Origin: CAWGCA01 sp963820955
Lineage (GTDB): Bacteria > Pseudomonadota > Gammaproteobacteria > Chromatiales > Chromatiaceae
Direction of reading: 5' to 3'
DNA length: 64,000 nucleotides
Assembly (NCBI GenBank): GCA_963820955.1
Contig: CAWGCA010000041.1
Span: forward strand, 124,001 to 188,000
Made by a program: the position numbers and the translations under genes. Of this stretch, positions 8,641-16,688 are shown piece after piece; position 1 is the first letter of the stretch, and each line of letters starts with the position of its first letter. The notes under the pieces were generated by a model that ran no database searches, had not been told where the DNA came from, and saw only the letters and a program-made list of their open reading frames with translations.

Positions 8641-9786
8641 TCACTGTGATGCAGTTGCTTTGGCGGTGGCCGTACTGCGCCCCAGCAGGCGCAGGATGAG
8701 GCCTGCCGGCCCGCTCTCGTACCAATGGCGCGTGGGTTTGTCGCGACGCGACTGCCCCAGGGCCTGGGTCATACGATCGAGGATGATGGCGAGGATGACG
8801 ATGCCGACACCACCAATGGTGGCCAACCCCATGTCGAGACGCCCGATACCGCGCAGGACCATCTGACCAAGACCGCCGACGGCGATCATTGAGGCGATAA
8901 CGACCATAGACAGCGCCAGCATCAGGGTCTGATTGACACCGGCCATGATGGTTGGCATCGCCAGCGGCAGCTGCACCTTGAACAGCAACTGGCGCGGTGA
9001 AGCGCCAAACGAGCGTGCCGCCTCCACCAGATCCTCGGGCACCTGGCGTATTCCCAGGCTGGTCAGCCGGACCAGCGGCGGCAGTGCAAAGATGATGGTG
9101 ACGACGACGCCCGGTACGTTGCCGATTCCGAACAGCATGACGACCGGGACCAGATAAACGAATGCCGGCGTGGTCTGCATCGCATCCAGGATAGGCCGTA
9201 CAATGGTCGTTGCACGCTGACTGCGTGCCAGCCAGATACCGGTCGGCAATCCGATGACCAGGCAGAAGAAAACCGAGGTAAGCACCAGGGAAAGGGTGAC
9301 CATGGCCTCAGCCCAGGCGCCGATCATACCGACGACGGCCATCGAGATCACGGAACCGATCGCAAGCCGGCGGCCCGACGCCTGCCAGGCCAGCAGACCG
9401 ATGATCACCAGCATCAAAACGTCCGGAACCGCCAGCAGCGCCGATTCGATGCTGGTCAGTGTTGCGTCGATTGGCCAACGGATGGCCTGAAACACGCCGC
9501 GGAAATTGTCTACCAGCCATTCCAGGCCCTGATCCACCCAGGCACCCAGCGGAATGACCGCTTCCTGGAACGGGTGCATCAGGTCTACTTCGGTCTCCAC
9601 CAGGTTGGTCGTGGTATCGGCCAGCCAGTCACCGCCGGTCGTATTATCCACACTGCCGTTACCCGCGGCGCCGCCCCATGGATTGGAGTTGGCCTCAGCC
9701 TGGCTCTCGCCCGCTCCCCAGGGATTCGTCGACGGCGTCTCGGCTGGTTCAGCGGCCCACGGATTGGGTTGATTTTCATCTGCCAT
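8641..9786 (-). CDS. proW: Glycine betaine/proline ABC transporter permease ProW
   Basis: Inner-membrane permease of the ProU system, 381 residues. The N-terminal ~70 residues are hydrophilic with two repeats of the type NPWG(A/G), followed by several membrane helices and the BPD_transp_1 core with the EAA loop (VEAARSFGASPRQLLFKVQL). The frame is open to 9879, but I start at the ATG 9786 (MADENQPNPW) because it overlaps the proV stop as TGATG, the usual coupled arrangement, with GGAGAC upstream. Confidence 0.95.
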   Translation of the reverse strand: MADENQPNPWAAEPAETPSTNPWGAGESQAEANSNPWGGAAGNGSVDNTTGGDWLADTTTNLVETEVDLMHPFQEAVIPLGAWVDQGLEWLVDNFRGVFQAIRWPIDATLTSIESALLAVPDVLMLVIIGLLAWQASGRRLAIGSVISMAVVGMIGAWAEAMVTLSLVLTSVFFCLVIGLPTGIWLARSQRATTIVRPILDAMQTTPAFVYLVPVVMLFGIGNVPGVVVTIIFALPPLVRLTSLGIRQVPEDLVEAARSFGASPRQLLFKVQLPLAMPTIMAGVNQTLMLALSMVVIASMIAVGGLGQMVLRGIGRLDMGLATIGGVGIVILAIILDRMTQALGQSRRDKPTRHWYESGPAGLILRLLGRSTATAKATASQ

Positions 9787-11009
9787 CAAACTGTCTCCCG
9801 ATCCAGGGTCTCGAGCAGGCCGGCCTTGGTCACTACCCCCAAATAGCGGCGATCTTCGTCGATGACCGGCAAGCCGCATGGCGAGCTCGCGACTGTGCCT
9901 ATAAGGTCGGATACGGGTGTCTCGGCATCCAGTGGCTCGACTCCGGTAAGGTAGGCCGCAGATAATCTCGGTTTGTCGGTTGCAAGTTGCTCGGTAAGAG
10001 AATCCACCGACACTACACCGTAGAGGTGTTGCCCTTTGTCGATGACATAGCCGTAATCGCGGTCATATTCCTTCAGGCGTTGCAGTGCGCTGCGTACACC
10101 GTCGTCGTTGCGTTCGATCACCGTTACCTGTTTTTTTCGTGCAATGTCCGCGGCCTTGTATACCGTGGCAACATCGACACCGCGGAAGAAGGCGCGCACA
10201 TAATCGTCATTGGGATTGCGCAGGATCTCATCCGGTGTTCCAACCTGGACCACGCGTCCGCCTTCCATGATCGCAATGCGGTCACCAATACGCATCGCTT
10301 CGTCGAGGTCATGGGAGATAAAGATAATCGTACGGCTGCTGTTCTCCTGCAGTTTCAGCAATTCATCCTGCATCTCACTGCGGATCAGCGGGTCAAGTGC
10401 AGAGAACGCCTCATCCATCAACATTACCGAGGGATCATTGGCCAAGGCACGCGCAAGACCGACACGCTGCTGCATGCCGCCGGACAATTCGTCCGGGTAG
10501 CTGTCCGCCCAGGCCTTGAGACCGACCTGGTCGAGCGCGGCCAGTGCACGCTGCTTGCGCTCCGCGGCATCGGTACCGGCTAAGTCGAGGCCGAAGGCTG
10601 CATTCTGCTCCACCGTGAGATGCGGCATCAGCGCGAAAGACTGGAACACCATGCTCATGTCTTTGCGGCGCAGTTCCAGCAGTTCTTCGGTGTTCATCGC
10701 CGCGATATCTCGGCCATCCACGAGCACCTGTCCTGCGGTCGGCTCGATCAAGCGGTTGAGCAGTCGCACCAGGGTCGACTTGCCGGAGCCGGACAGACCC
10801 ATGATGACGAAGATCTCGCCAGCGTTGATCGCGAAGCTGGCATCACAAACGCCGACGGTCTGGCCGGTGCGGTCGAATATGTCGTCCTTGTCGACACCCT
10901 GCTGCAGGAGATCGAGCGCCTTTTTCGGGTTCTCGCCAAAAATCTTATACAGATTTTTGACTACGACTTTCTCTGTCATCTCGGTTATGTCCGGATTCTG
11001 GGTGGTCAT
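9786..11009 (-). CDS. proV: Glycine betaine/proline ABC transporter ATP-binding protein ProV
   Basis: ATPase of the ProU osmoprotectant importer. It carries Walker A (GLSGSGKST), Q-loop (MVFQSFALMPH), signature (LSGGMQQRVGLARAL), Walker B (VMLMDEAFSALD) and switch His (FISHDLDEAMRIGD). Two C-terminal CBS domains follow, which in OpuA-type ATPases sense ionic strength. The frame is open to 11117. I place the start at ATG 11009 (MTTQNPDITEM), but ATG 10979 is also possible; neither has a strong ribosome site. First gene of proVWX. Confidence 0.93.
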   Translation of the reverse strand: MTTQNPDITEMTEKVVVKNLYKIFGENPKKALDLLQQGVDKDDIFDRTGQTVGVCDASFAINAGEIFVIMGLSGSGKSTLVRLLNRLIEPTAGQVLVDGRDIAAMNTEELLELRRKDMSMVFQSFALMPHLTVEQNAAFGLDLAGTDAAERKQRALAALDQVGLKAWADSYPDELSGGMQQRVGLARALANDPSVMLMDEAFSALDPLIRSEMQDELLKLQENSSRTIIFISHDLDEAMRIGDRIAIMEGGRVVQVGTPDEILRNPNDDYVRAFFRGVDVATVYKAADIARKKQVTVIERNDDGVRSALQRLKEYDRDYGYVIDKGQHLYGVVSVDSLTEQLATDKPRLSAAYLTGVEPLDAETPVSDLIGTVASSPCGLPVIDEDRRYLGVVTKAGLLETLDRETV

Positions 11010-11595
11010 TGCTGCTGGGATGGCCAATTCATCTGTTGCGCTGGAGGAGAAAATGCCGTTCGTACTTGAGGCCCGGATACAGGGTCGTACATTTGGCCAG
11101 AATGCTCTCCTGACCAAGCCCTATAGTTTGTATCGCAACGATTTGGCATAAGGTTCTCCAATTATTCCGTTCGTGCTGTGCTCAAGGCACCCGGGAGTCG
11201 CAGCACAGGCAGTCACTTCGCCCACCGATGTCGCTATCCGTGACTGGAACCCGGCTTTTGCCTGGGTGCTCATCTGCTGTTTATGTCGGTTTCCCCGAAT
11301 CCGCCTGCCACACTGCGGGGGGGGGGGGGGGATTGCTGTTGAGTCGTGTTACGAAAGGTCGACAAAAGACACCAATCCGCACCAAATCGAATTGGGTGGC
11401 TGTGATTTAATCACCTCAAATGTTTCGTACCCTATCTTTATAATATCTAAATTTGTCCTTCGGGATCAAGTATTCGGGTAGAATTATAAGAGATTCAACG
11501 ATATTTAGTAGAGAATTTGGCTTTTCAAGGCCAGCTGAACAAGAGCAATTCAATTGAATCCGATGTATTTAACTGGAAAAACCGACCCTAATCTT
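11010..11595. promoter_or_regulatory. Divergent region between proV and MarR regulator, with 14-bp poly-G tract
   Basis: About 585 bases without a credible gene. It must hold the leftward proVWX promoter and the rightward regulator promoter. A run of 14 G at 11318-11331 lies about 310 bases upstream of proV and 265 upstream of the regulator. The 11400-11520 part is A/T-rich and promoter-like for the regulator. Confidence 0.5.
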
Positions 11596-12147
11596 ATGAG
11601 CAAGGAAACTGACCATTGCGAACAGGTCCTCATGGCCCTGAGGCGTATTACCCGAGCCATCGACCTTCATTCCCGCCGACTGGTCCAGAGCCACGGCCTT
11701 ACCGGTCCCCAGACGCTATTGTTGAAGAGTCTGCTGGATGGCGGAGAGACGTCGGTCGGTGCGCTGGCGCAACGCATCAGCCTGAGTCAGGCAACCGTCA
11801 CCGACATACTCAATCGCTTGGAAAAAAGAGGGCTAGTGCGTCGGGTAAGATCGGACATCGATAGACGACGTGTCCATGTGGAAGCAACTGAAGCATGCGA
11901 TCGATTGCTTGAGAATTCGCCACCTCTGCTCCAGGAGCAATTCGCCAAACGGTTCGATGCTCTGGAGGAGTGGGAGCAGACCTTGATGCTTTCCACGCTG
12001 CAGCGCGTGGCCACGATGATGGATGCCCGTGATCTCTCCGTGTCCCCGGTATTGACGCCTGGGCCGGTAACGGCACCTCCAGAGGCGATCAATGAAATGG
12101 AAGACTCTGCGATCTCGCCACAAGATCTTCCTGACCGGAATAATTAG
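11596..12147 (+). CDS. MarR-family regulator, CosR/EctR-like
   Basis: Winged-helix repressor. The N-terminal half (CEQVLMALRRITRAIDLHSR, GLTGPQTLLLKSL, SVGALAQRISLSQATVTDIL, KRGLVRRVRSDIDRRRVHVE) closely follows the pattern of EctR and Vibrio CosR, MarR-type regulators of compatible-solute synthesis and uptake. Its divergent position next to proVWX supports an osmoregulatory role (inference). The C-terminal ~45 residues are low-complexity. Upstream in-frame TTG (11554) and ATG (11563) are possible starts; I prefer ATG 11596 (MSKETDHCEQ) by similarity to the family. Confidence 0.82.
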   Translation: MSKETDHCEQVLMALRRITRAIDLHSRRLVQSHGLTGPQTLLLKSLLDGGETSVGALAQRISLSQATVTDILNRLEKRGLVRRVRSDIDRRRVHVEATEACDRLLENSPPLLQEQFAKRFDALEEWEQTLMLSTLQRVATMMDARDLSVSPVLTPGPVTAPPEAINEMEDSAISPQDLPDRNN

Positions 12148-12280
12148 CGCGCTGGAAATTCCTACTCTTGGTCTGCGTCGCGGGGGGGAGAATACGCTTT
12201 CCCTTTTTCTGTCCAATCGAGTACTCATGCCCTTCCCAGCATAACTGGTAGCTCGTCTGAGCAGGGTATAACATGCGGAC

Positions 12281-12955
12281 ATGTGCGGCAGATACAATCT
12301 GATTACCGATGCTCAGGCACTGGTGGATTTCTTCGAGCTGCGAAACAGCCTGCTAATTGAACCCAGGTACAATATCGCCCCCTCTCAATCGATCCCCGTG
12401 GTGCGTGCTGATGGGCAGGGGAGGGAACTGGTGTTTCAACGTTGGGGTTTGGTTCCGCACTGGGCAAAAGAATCGAAAATTGGTTATAGCATGATCAACG
12501 CTCGCGCTGAAACAGTAGCCGAGAAGCCATCTTTTCGTGATGCCTTCCGTTACCGACGCTGCCTGATACCCGCCACGGGGTTCTACGAGTGGAAGCCGAT
12601 CAATGCTGGCAAACAACCCTACAATATTCGGATCGGTGATGGTCTTCTGTTTGCGTTTGCCGGGTTATGGGAATCTTGGAAGGGTGAAGACAACAAGCTG
12701 CTGGAAACCTGCACTATTATCGTCACTAAGGCAAATGATGCGATTTCTCCAATCCACGACCGGATGCCGGTGGTTCTGAGTCCAAGCGAATATAGTACAT
12801 GGCTGGCACCAACAATCACTGACCCGGATCGATTGACGCCATTGCTTCGGCCTTGTCCGGCGGATTGGGTGAATAGCTATCCGGTGAGCCGTCTGGTGGG
12901 TAGTCCGAAAAACGACAGCCCCGAGTGTATCTTGCCCGTAGGGCTGACGGAGTAA
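12281..12955 (+). CDS. SRAP-family protein (YedK/HMCES-like abasic-site shield)
   Basis: SOS-response-associated peptidase family, 224 residues. Members form a covalent thiazolidine link between Cys2 and abasic sites in single-stranded DNA. The expected features are visible: MCGRYNL start with Cys2 exposed after Met removal, YNIAPSQSIPVVR, the INARAETVAEKPSFRDAF asparagine motif, GFYEWK with the catalytic glutamate, and HDRMPVVL with the histidine. Standalone gene; a 133-base gap separates it from the MarR gene. Confidence 0.93.
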   Translation: MCGRYNLITDAQALVDFFELRNSLLIEPRYNIAPSQSIPVVRADGQGRELVFQRWGLVPHWAKESKIGYSMINARAETVAEKPSFRDAFRYRRCLIPATGFYEWKPINAGKQPYNIRIGDGLLFAFAGLWESWKGEDNKLLETCTIIVTKANDAISPIHDRMPVVLSPSEYSTWLAPTITDPDRLTPLLRPCPADWVNSYPVSRLVGSPKNDSPECILPVGLTE

Positions 12956-13155
12956 AGGTTGAGAAAGTCCCGAATGTACAGGATATGCATTATCGAGATG
13001 CATGTACTTAACTAAACGCTTCCTGCTGACGATTTTCTCAGTCTGTCGGTGAATGGTTATATTTTCGATGTCGATAGTGTCGATCTAGAAAAGGAGTGAT
13101 GAGGTGGTGTCGCGCCCCCTGGAGAATCCTCCGATTGAACTTTAGGAGCCAAGTC

Positions 13156-13785
13156 ATGAAACTCAGTTCCAACTCTATCGTTGACGGTAAACCGATTTCG
13201 AGCGACTACGCATTCTGCATGCCGGACCCTGAAAATCATGTGGCGTTGGCAGCAAATAGAAATCCACATTTTTCCTGGTCCGATCTGCCGGCAGGCACCG
13301 AGTCCCTGGTGTTGATCTGTCACGACCCGGATGTTCCCAGCAGGGGCGATGATGTCAATCAGGAGGGGCGGGAGGTGCCAGCGGATTTGCCGCGAGTAGA
13401 TTTCGTTCACTGGGTTTTAGTGGATATCGAACCGAATCGCGGTGGCATAGCAGAGGGAGACTATTCCTCTGCGGTGACAGCGCGTGGCAAGGCAGGCCCC
13501 GACGGACCGGAGGGCACGCGGCAAGGCCTCAACAGTTACACTGACTGGTTCGCGGGTGATGAGGATATGGCGGGTGACTATTGCGGATACGATGGACCCT
13601 GTCCGCCGTGGAATGACACGATAGTCCACCATTATCACTTTTCCCTTTACGCCCTGGATATCCTGCGCTGTCCTGTCGAAGGACGATTTGGAAGGGACCA
13701 TGTCTTAGCGGCGATCGATGGTCATGTGCTCGAGCAGGCGAACATCACAGGGACCTATAGCGTGAATCCAAATGTGTCTGCCTGA
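13156..13785 (+). CDS. YbhB/YbcL (PEBP) family protein
   Basis: Phosphatidylethanolamine-binding-protein fold, 209 residues, cytoplasmic; the biochemical role in bacteria is unclear. Family landmarks are LVLICHDPDVPS, FVHWVLVDIEPN, the C-terminal GYDGPCPPWNDTIVHHYHFS strand-loop and LYALDI. I start at ATG 13156 (MKLSSNSIVDG) because TAGGAGCC lies at the right distance; the longer in-frame start at 13096 adds an unrelated basic leader. Confidence 0.9.
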   Translation: MKLSSNSIVDGKPISSDYAFCMPDPENHVALAANRNPHFSWSDLPAGTESLVLICHDPDVPSRGDDVNQEGREVPADLPRVDFVHWVLVDIEPNRGGIAEGDYSSAVTARGKAGPDGPEGTRQGLNSYTDWFAGDEDMAGDYCGYDGPCPPWNDTIVHHYHFSLYALDILRCPVEGRFGRDHVLAAIDGHVLEQANITGTYSVNPNVSA

Positions 13786-13884
13786 GAGGGATAAAAAGCA
13801 AACCGGAGAGTTCGAAAGAGGCTATCATCCCACTCAAGTTTTAGCCTTGTATGCTCCGTTTGTAGGCGATGTATATAGCGGAAG

Positions 13885-14160
13885 TCAGGAGGTCTTAAGA
13901 CGTACTACTTTCATGATCTCCATCTGAATACCGGCCACTGTTTCATGGGTAGCATAGTAGGTCAGATTGATCCTCTGTCCAGTGAGATTTTTATAGCCTT
14001 TTTTGCGTTTGTATTTGAAAGGTGTGTCGCAGCCGTCAATCATCAATGTATTGACAAACCATTCACCTTCAGCTCTTTGAACGTGAGACACAACCTTGCG
14101 CAGATCTGACTGTATCAAGGGCTTATGTTTATCCAGCAGTTTATCTACGGTCGATTTCAT
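13885..14160 (-). CDS. Small hypothetical protein (91 residues)
   Basis: Not recognised. A 91-residue basic protein (MKSTVDKLLDKHKPLIQSDL..., then VNTLMIDGCDTPFKYKRKKG and GQRINLTYYATHETVAGIQM). It has no signal peptide, membrane segment or cysteine pair. Amino-acid composition looks like a real protein. It is convergent with the PEBP gene; start ATG 14160 lacks a strong ribosome site. Confidence 0.55.
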   Translation of the reverse strand: MKSTVDKLLDKHKPLIQSDLRKVVSHVQRAEGEWFVNTLMIDGCDTPFKYKRKKGYKNLTGQRINLTYYATHETVAGIQMEIMKVVRLKTS

Positions 14161-14345
14161 ATCGGGTTAATATTTCGGGTCTATTGCAACCTGAAATCGG
14201 GCAAAGATAGATCTTGGATTGAGACGAGATGTCAAGTCAACAAACAGAGTAACCATGTGTTATGCGAATTGCTAGTTAAACTGTTGCGAGCAAATAGATA
14301 AAGATCGAATTAATCGTAAGAGCAATTTCCGCATAGTTCTCTGTC

Positions 14346-14481
14346 AGTGTCCGTCCAGAAACACTGGCTTGAAAGCAACCAAGTCATCCTGGCGAGAAGG
14401 CCAGGATCCTGAGGATTCTGCGACTTACTGGATTCCGGCCTCCGCCGGAATGACGAAACACGCGGTTTCCGCACGGGCACT
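14346..14481. repeat. Inverted-repeat element of a second family, copy A (~136 bp)
   Basis: Ends AGTGTCCGTCCAGAAAC and GGTTTCCGCACGGGCACT, which are imperfect inverted repeats. The interior has REP-like palindromes (CATCCTGGCGAGAAGGCCAGG; TTCCGGCCTCCGCCGGAA). A relative lies at 46137-46270 with the same order of segments, including GCGACTTACTGGATT and AAACACGCGGTTTCC. No clear target duplication. Non-coding; lies in the 14161-14696 gap, whose remainder holds only the palindrome at 14643. Confidence 0.75.
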
Positions 14482-14642
14482 CTGTTAGTTGCTTCTGAGC
14501 TCACTCTATTGCCTTATCATAGAGTCGTCCGGGTTCGCCTGGCCTTGTCTGAGGGAGAGAGATTCGAAGGAATCCATTGGCTGGTTTGATGGGGATTTAC
14601 CAAGAGTCTGGAAACTCTGGGTGCGGAGAGGCAACGCGCCAG

Positions 14643-14662
14643 AATAATACGATCGTATTATT
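14643..14662. promoter_or_regulatory. 20-bp perfect palindrome
   Basis: AATAATACGATCGTATTATT is perfectly self-complementary. It lies 34 bases after the stop of the Crp/Fnr gene (leftward). There is no T-run, so it is not a classical terminator; an operator or replication/partition site is possible. Confidence 0.5.
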
Positions 14663-14696
14663 TCACTATCGGTCAAAATACTTCAAGAAATCAAAG

Positions 14697-15404
14697 TCAC
14701 CCTTGCTCGACTATGCGCTCGAGATTGGTAATGTCCAGCAGAAACTTGTTTGGTCTGATCTCGATCAGCATGCTCTTGCGCTTGAACTCGGCAATGGTGC
14801 GGCTCACGGTCGTGTTGGTGATGCCCAGCATGGCGCCCATGTCCTCCCCCGAAAACAGCGCGCATTCGCCGCTCTTATTGCCCTGTACCAGACGCAGCAA
14901 CAGCCGTGCAATGCGCCGCCGAGCTGAACCGGTTGAGAGCTCAGTGAGCCAGGTATCTGCCTCTTTCAATGACTGCTGCCAGCGATTAAGGAGTTCCTGG
15001 TACAGCACTGTGTTGGTTCGGGAGAGCGCCGTCACCACGGTGGCCGGCAGGCTGCAGGTCTCTGTAGTGCGTATCACCACGGCATCGTGCTGGTAGGGCT
15101 GCCCCAGCAGTGCCTCGAGGCCGGCCACGTCGGTGGCCTGCAGCAGGCGCACGATACGCTGGGTGCCATCCGGCAGATATTGAACCAGTTTGAGGATGCC
15201 GCTGCGGATAGTGAACAGACGATCCCCTTGATCACCGGCGCGGTAGAGCAGAGAACCCGGCAGCAGCGAATGGAGATGGATAGGTTGATGGATCTGTTCG
15301 AGGTCCTGCTCCTTAAGGCCGGCGAACAGCACCGAGCTTCTCAGAGCGCAACTTTGGCAGTTCGCCGATCCTTCCCAGGCTTCTCCGTCAGTATTAAGTT
15401 GCAT
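14697..15404 (-). CDS. Crp/Fnr-family transcriptional regulator
   Basis: 235 residues: cyclic-nucleotide-binding-like N-terminal beta-roll (LLPGSLLYRAGDQGDRLFTI, RSGILKLVQYLPDGTQRIVR), a dimer helix, and a C-terminal HTH_Crp (GEDMGAMLGITNTTVSRTIA). The N-terminus has FNR-like CQSC, but the other FNR cluster cysteines are not in the usual places, so oxygen sensing by a 4Fe-4S cluster is doubtful. Start ATG 15404 follows AAGGGATG. An FNR/ANR-type half-palindrome lies 40-53 bases upstream (15444), suggesting self-control or control by a relative. Confidence 0.9.
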   Translation of the reverse strand: MQLNTDGEAWEGSANCQSCALRSSVLFAGLKEQDLEQIHQPIHLHSLLPGSLLYRAGDQGDRLFTIRSGILKLVQYLPDGTQRIVRLLQATDVAGLEALLGQPYQHDAVVIRTTETCSLPATVVTALSRTNTVLYQELLNRWQQSLKEADTWLTELSTGSARRRIARLLLRLVQGNKSGECALFSGEDMGAMLGITNTTVSRTIAEFKRKSMLIEIRPNKFLLDITNLERIVEQG

Positions 15405-15443
15405 GTATCAATCATCCCTTCTGTTAATATCGGGAATCCTCAT

Positions 15444-15457
15444 CTGATGCAGGTCAA
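15444..15457. promoter_or_regulatory. FNR/ANR/DNR-type binding site
   Basis: CTGATGCAGGTCAA fits TTGAT-N4-GTCAA with one mismatch. It lies upstream of the leftward Crp/Fnr gene and about 220 bases before the rightward PepSY operon, so it could serve either. Confidence 0.5.
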
Positions 15458-15678
15458 AGACTCCGGCATCGGCGGCGAGATGGAAAAAATACCTTTTTTC
15501 ATGGGGTTGGACGAATTTTAGGAGTATTCCACAATGCTTCCCTTTGCAGTAACTCTCCTTCGTCACCCGATGAAGTGCCTCCCATCCGCTGAGCCCTAAT
15601 ATAAAGGAAGGGTCCTGACCAATCCCTGACCGGCACTGTCAGCGTTTTGTCAGGTAGGAGTGCGCCATAATCGAGACT

Positions 15679-16023
15679 ATGAAGCATCTGCTGAGAGGTT
15701 TTGTCCTGATAACGGGGCTTGCGGTGACGCTGATGGCCGGGAGCAACGTTGCATCCGGCGCCGGACACGAACGCCAATGGAAAGATGACGGGCACGCCTA
15801 CGATAGCGCACGACGGGCCGTTGATCGGGGAGAAACCCTGCCGATCCAGGAACTGCTGAGAAGACTGGAAACCCAGGTTCCCGGGGAGGTCGTTGGTATA
15901 GAGTTTGAGCGCGGACAGGGTCGATGGATTTATGAGTTTAAGATAATTGACAACGGCGGCCGCTTGCTCGAAGTCTACGTGGATGCCAGAACCGGTACAG
16001 TTCTCTCGATGGGGAACGATTAA
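15679..16023 (+). CDS. PepSY-domain periplasmic protein
   Basis: 114-residue exported protein. Signal peptide (LLRGFVLITGLAVTLMAGSN), then a single PepSY domain: ALS-like helix DSARRAVDRGETLPIQELLR, GEVVGIEFERGQGRWIYEF and the closing LLEVYVDARTGTVLS. PepSY proteins often precede PhoP/PhoQ-type genes and may modulate the sensor from the periplasm. Its TAA overlaps the next start as TAATG, so it is translationally coupled to the response regulator. Confidence 0.88.
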   Translation: MKHLLRGFVLITGLAVTLMAGSNVASGAGHERQWKDDGHAYDSARRAVDRGETLPIQELLRRLETQVPGEVVGIEFERGQGRWIYEFKIIDNGGRLLEVYVDARTGTVLSMGND

Positions 16024-16688
16024 TGCGGATACTCCTGGTTGAGGACGACGATAAGACGGCCGAAACTGTAAGCGCCGCCCTCACTGCTGCCGGGTATCTT
16101 GTAGATCATGTGGCCGAAGGCAAGGCAGCCTGGTTCAAGGGCGACACTGAACCCTACGCCGCCATCATTCTGGATCTCGGGTTGCCTGGCATGGACGGCT
16201 TGTCGATTCTCAGAAAATGGCGCCAGGCCGGACAGTCCTTCCCGGTTCTGATACTCACCGCCCGCGGAGACTGGAATGAACGGGTCGAAGGAATTGACGC
16301 CGGGGCGGATGATTACCTGCCCAAGCCGTTTCAGATGCAGGAACTGCTCGCCCGATTGAGAGCGATTGTACGACGATCGACAGGTCAGCCAGCGCCGGTT
16401 ATAACGATCAATCCTGTATCACTCGACACCCGGCAGATGCGAGTCAGCGTGGGTGATGTGCCGATTCACCTGTCTCCACAGGAATACCGCCTGCTGAGCT
16501 ATCTCATGCATCATGCGGGGCGTGTGGTGTCACAGCTTGAACTGACCGAACAGCTGTATGTCCAGGATTTCGAGCGAGACTCCAACGCGGTTGAAGTACT
16601 GGTTGGGCGTGTGCGAAAAAAGCTTGGCATCGATCTGATCAAGACCCGGCGCGGTTTCGGCTATGTAATCGATACAGTCAAGTCGTGA
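16023..16688 (+). CDS. OmpR/PhoP-family response regulator
   Basis: 221 residues. Receiver domain with acidic pair EDDD (residues 7-10), phospho-acceptor in IILDLGLPGMDG (Asp about 51), and conserved LTARGDW and DYLPKPFQMQEL (Lys). The C-terminal winged helix includes LSPQEYRLLSYLMHHAGRVV and SNAVEVLVGRVRKKL. It resembles the QseB/PmrA/PhoP group. Overlaps the sensor gene by four bases (GTGA). CTTAAG direct repeats of the kind bound by PmrA/QseB lie downstream at 18216. Confidence 0.95.
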   Translation: MRILLVEDDDKTAETVSAALTAAGYLVDHVAEGKAAWFKGDTEPYAAIILDLGLPGMDGLSILRKWRQAGQSFPVLILTARGDWNERVEGIDAGADDYLPKPFQMQELLARLRAIVRRSTGQPAPVITINPVSLDTRQMRVSVGDVPIHLSPQEYRLLSYLMHHAGRVVSQLELTEQLYVQDFERDSNAVEVLVGRVRKKLGIDLIKTRRGFGYVIDTVKS

